Source: JBFMDN01 sp040753915 (GTDB lineage Bacteria; Desulfobacterota; Desulfomonilia; Desulfomonilales; Desulfomonilaceae). From it: 27,255 nt of DNA. The stretch is from contig JBFMDN010000074.1 in assembly GCA_040753915.1 (NCBI GenBank), positions 1-27,255 of the forward strand, read 5' to 3'. This document shows, piece by piece, positions 26,142-27,255 of this stretch. A program made the position numbers and the translations under genes. The number at the start of each line of letters is the position of its first letter. The first letter of the stretch is position 1. A model generated the notes under the pieces. That model was not told the origin of the DNA. It saw only the letters and a list, made by a program, of their open reading frames with translations, and searched no databases.

Positions 26142-26592
26142 GCGCCCTTAACCGGGATCTGCCGTGATGGGGGTCTGGACAAGGGGAAGTGAATCTCGAT
26201 ACCGCCACATTGCAGTTATAGTGGAGCGCATCAAGAACAGGCCCGCACCTGATTCGTAAACTGATTCGTCGACGAAAGTGTGGAGAACCTCGCCGCGCTC
26301 CAATTCGTCTTGGCCATAAATCAGGAGTGCCGCAGGTTCTGTTGGGAAATCTCGACCTCCGTCATGGCCATATTTCGACCGAAGGCTTAATCGCTTTCAA
26401 CAGCGATGAATGCCACGCAGATTCACTGCGTGGCATTCATGAGATACGATTACGGGTTCCTGCTCAATAAAGCGTGGAGGGTTCTTTCCCGGCAGAAGCC
26501 ACCCTCGGCGCCTCTCTCACTCCACTCCCGCCACGTGGCAAACTCCTCTCCGGGACATCTGATTCCAGTGCCGCGCAAATGTCGGCACATAT
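26142..26592. other. Intergenic region downstream of the acyl-CoA synthetase gene
   Basis: About 450 bp between convergent genes. Apart from the strong hairpin at 26406-26440 I see nothing that looks like a gene; the 64-codon frame starting at 26406 begins inside the hairpin and lacks an RBS. Two GATTCGT copies (26251-26257 and 26263-26269) are the only other local repeat noticed. Confidence 0.5.
26406..26440. terminator. Perfect 15-bp hairpin, possible bidirectional terminator
   Basis: ATGAATGCCACGCAG (26406-26420), loop ATTCA, then the exact complement CTGCGTGGCATTCAT (26426-26440). It lies between the convergent acyl-CoA synthetase and zinc-ribbon genes. No T-run follows on either strand, so classical intrinsic termination is doubtful; RNA stabilisation or a protein-binding palindrome are alternatives. 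Confidence 0.5.
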
Positions 26593-26793
26593 TCACTTGA
26601 GCTGATGGCTGCCTGCTTCGTATTCGCACGATGTAAAATCAATGGGCTGATTACAGCCCTTGCACACGTGCGATTTCTCAAATTCATCCGAGAAGATTTC
26701 CTTCTTCATGCCGCAGTTCGGACATTTACAGATGAAAGATGACAAGTTCTTATGTTCTTGTAGACCGGGGCAATGAAGCGGGGTACTGTTCAT
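26593..26793 (-). CDS. Small zinc-ribbon protein of unknown function
   Basis: A 66-residue protein starting MNSTPLHCPGLQEHKNLSS. It carries two CxxC knuckles, CPNC at 24-27 and CKGC at 44-47, with further cysteines at 8, 22 and 56, so it very likely binds zinc. The ATG at 26793 has AAAGGAG 7 bases upstream on the minus strand, which argues for a real gene and against the longer frame beginning at 26868. I recall similar small Cys-rich proteins in sulfate-reducing and syntrophic bacteria but no assigned role. It stands alone, convergent with the acyl-CoA synthetase and bordered by repeats. Confidence 0.7.
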   Translation of the reverse strand: MNSTPLHCPGLQEHKNLSSFICKCPNCGMKKEIFSDEFEKSHVCKGCNQPIDFTSCEYEAGSHQLK

Positions 26794-27070
26794 GGCATGA
26801 CTCCTTTCCAAACTCGTGCAGCGAGCTTCGCTTGTTTGAGACAATAAGGCACGCCAAGGATCAGGCAAGGGGAGAGGGTGTCACACTCGATCTCCTCTGG
26901 CATCTCGCATAGGAAGAGAATACTGACGAGACGATGGCGCTCCAGGAGGACCGTGCCGAAAATCCTCCTGGAGGGGCGGATTTCCAACCCATCCCCTCTT
27001 GAAGATTAGCGCCATCTGTGGAAAAGAATCCGGTAAAATGGGTGTCTTGCCCCTTTCTATTAAGGATGAC

Positions 27071-27150
27071 GGGCGGGATGAGAATGTCTCAAAAGCCGGC
27101 AGTCCGTGATAATCGTGGCACACCCCCCCACCCTGACCCTCTCCCCCGAA
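27071..27150 (+). repeat. Partial relative of the 17407-17649 palindromic element
   Basis: It shares the order GGGCGGG (27071), TGTCTC (27085), ATCGTGGCAC (27112-27121) and a C-rich ACCCT block with the left half of the element at 17407. The spacing is nearly the same: 41 bases from GGGCGGG to ATCGTGGCAC here and 45 there. Confidence 0.55.
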
Positions 27151-27190
27151 GCGCATAGGCGTTAAGTTAGAAGTGGAACGGCCAATTGTT

Positions 27191-27255
27191 CGTCATTCCG
27201 GCGAAAGCCGGAATCCAGTCCTTCCAATATGTTATGGACCCCGGCTTTCGCCGGG
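27191..27255. repeat. Dispersed inverted repeat, cut by the window end
   Basis: The left arm CGTCATTCCGGCGAAAGCCG... (27191-27218) contains an 8-bp hairpin with a GAAA loop (27195-27214). The right arm, from TGGACCCCGGCTTTCGCC (27235) onward, is its approximate complement and runs off the window. This type of repeat is common between genes of many Proteobacteria. Confidence 0.8.

Larger units (their letters stand above)
26794..27255. other. Repeat-containing intergenic end of the window
   Basis: No credible gene is seen here; open frames on the minus strand at 26790-26987 and 26881-27156 run through repeats and have no recognisable product. The stretch holds the upstream region of the zinc-ribbon gene, a partial copy of the palindromic element (27071-27150) and a truncated inverted repeat (27191-27255). 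Confidence 0.5.

Noticed and set aside
26406..26600. 64-codon open frame after the acyl-CoA synthetase
   Set aside because: It begins inside a perfect hairpin, lacks an RBS and resembles nothing I recognise.

Overview
The window looks like a chromosomal segment of a Desulfobacterota (former Deltaproteobacteria) bacterium, possibly a Syntrophobacteria- or Desulfomonile-like lineage. The hints are the gene set (nadK, recN and a stand-alone short ArgA-type acetyltransferase in a row), a multi-gene beta-oxidation operon with its own TetR regulator, moderately high GC, and several short palindromic repeat families between genes. No rRNA or species-specific marker is present, so the assignment is an inference.

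Layout. (1) 1-4695: 4.5S-type SRP RNA directly followed by dnaX (polymerase III tau/gamma), convergent with rarA; nadK diverges from rarA. (2) 4751-7504: recN, an ArgA-like N-acetyltransferase that starts inside the recN stop codon, and a small lipoprotein. (3) 7542-11715: a three-gene extracytoplasmic cluster: a secreted NlpC/P60-like cysteine peptidase with a C-terminal beta-rich half, then two tandem paralogous esterase-fold proteins. The first is membrane-anchored and has Cys where the nucleophile Ser should be; the second is a lipoprotein with the normal GxSxG. I could not match this cluster to a described system. (4) 11886-14678: ftsK with a good candidate promoter. (5) 14679-17988: two long intergenic stretches rich in hairpins and repeats, enclosing tRNA-Pro(TGG) and a secreted UshA-type 5'-nucleotidase. 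(6) 17844-26141: a beta-oxidation locus. It starts with a strong sigma70-like promoter overlapping a TetR-type palindrome, then thiolase, FadJ/HADHA-like hydratase-dehydrogenase, a second thiolase, a repeat element with terminator-like ending, a TetR regulator, an LCAD/IVD-type acyl-CoA dehydrogenase and a fatty acyl-CoA synthetase. Together these encode activation and a full turn of the fatty-acid oxidation spiral plus its probable repressor. (7) 26142-27255: a perfect hairpin, a small zinc-ribbon protein on the minus strand, and repeat copies running off the window end.

The points most worth a second look are the extracytoplasmic cluster with its Ser-to-Cys nucleophile change, the 128-bp inverted-repeat element that supplies the end of a thiolase gene, the promoter/operator of the beta-oxidation operon, and the nested palindromic repeat family seen at 17407-17649 and again near 27071.
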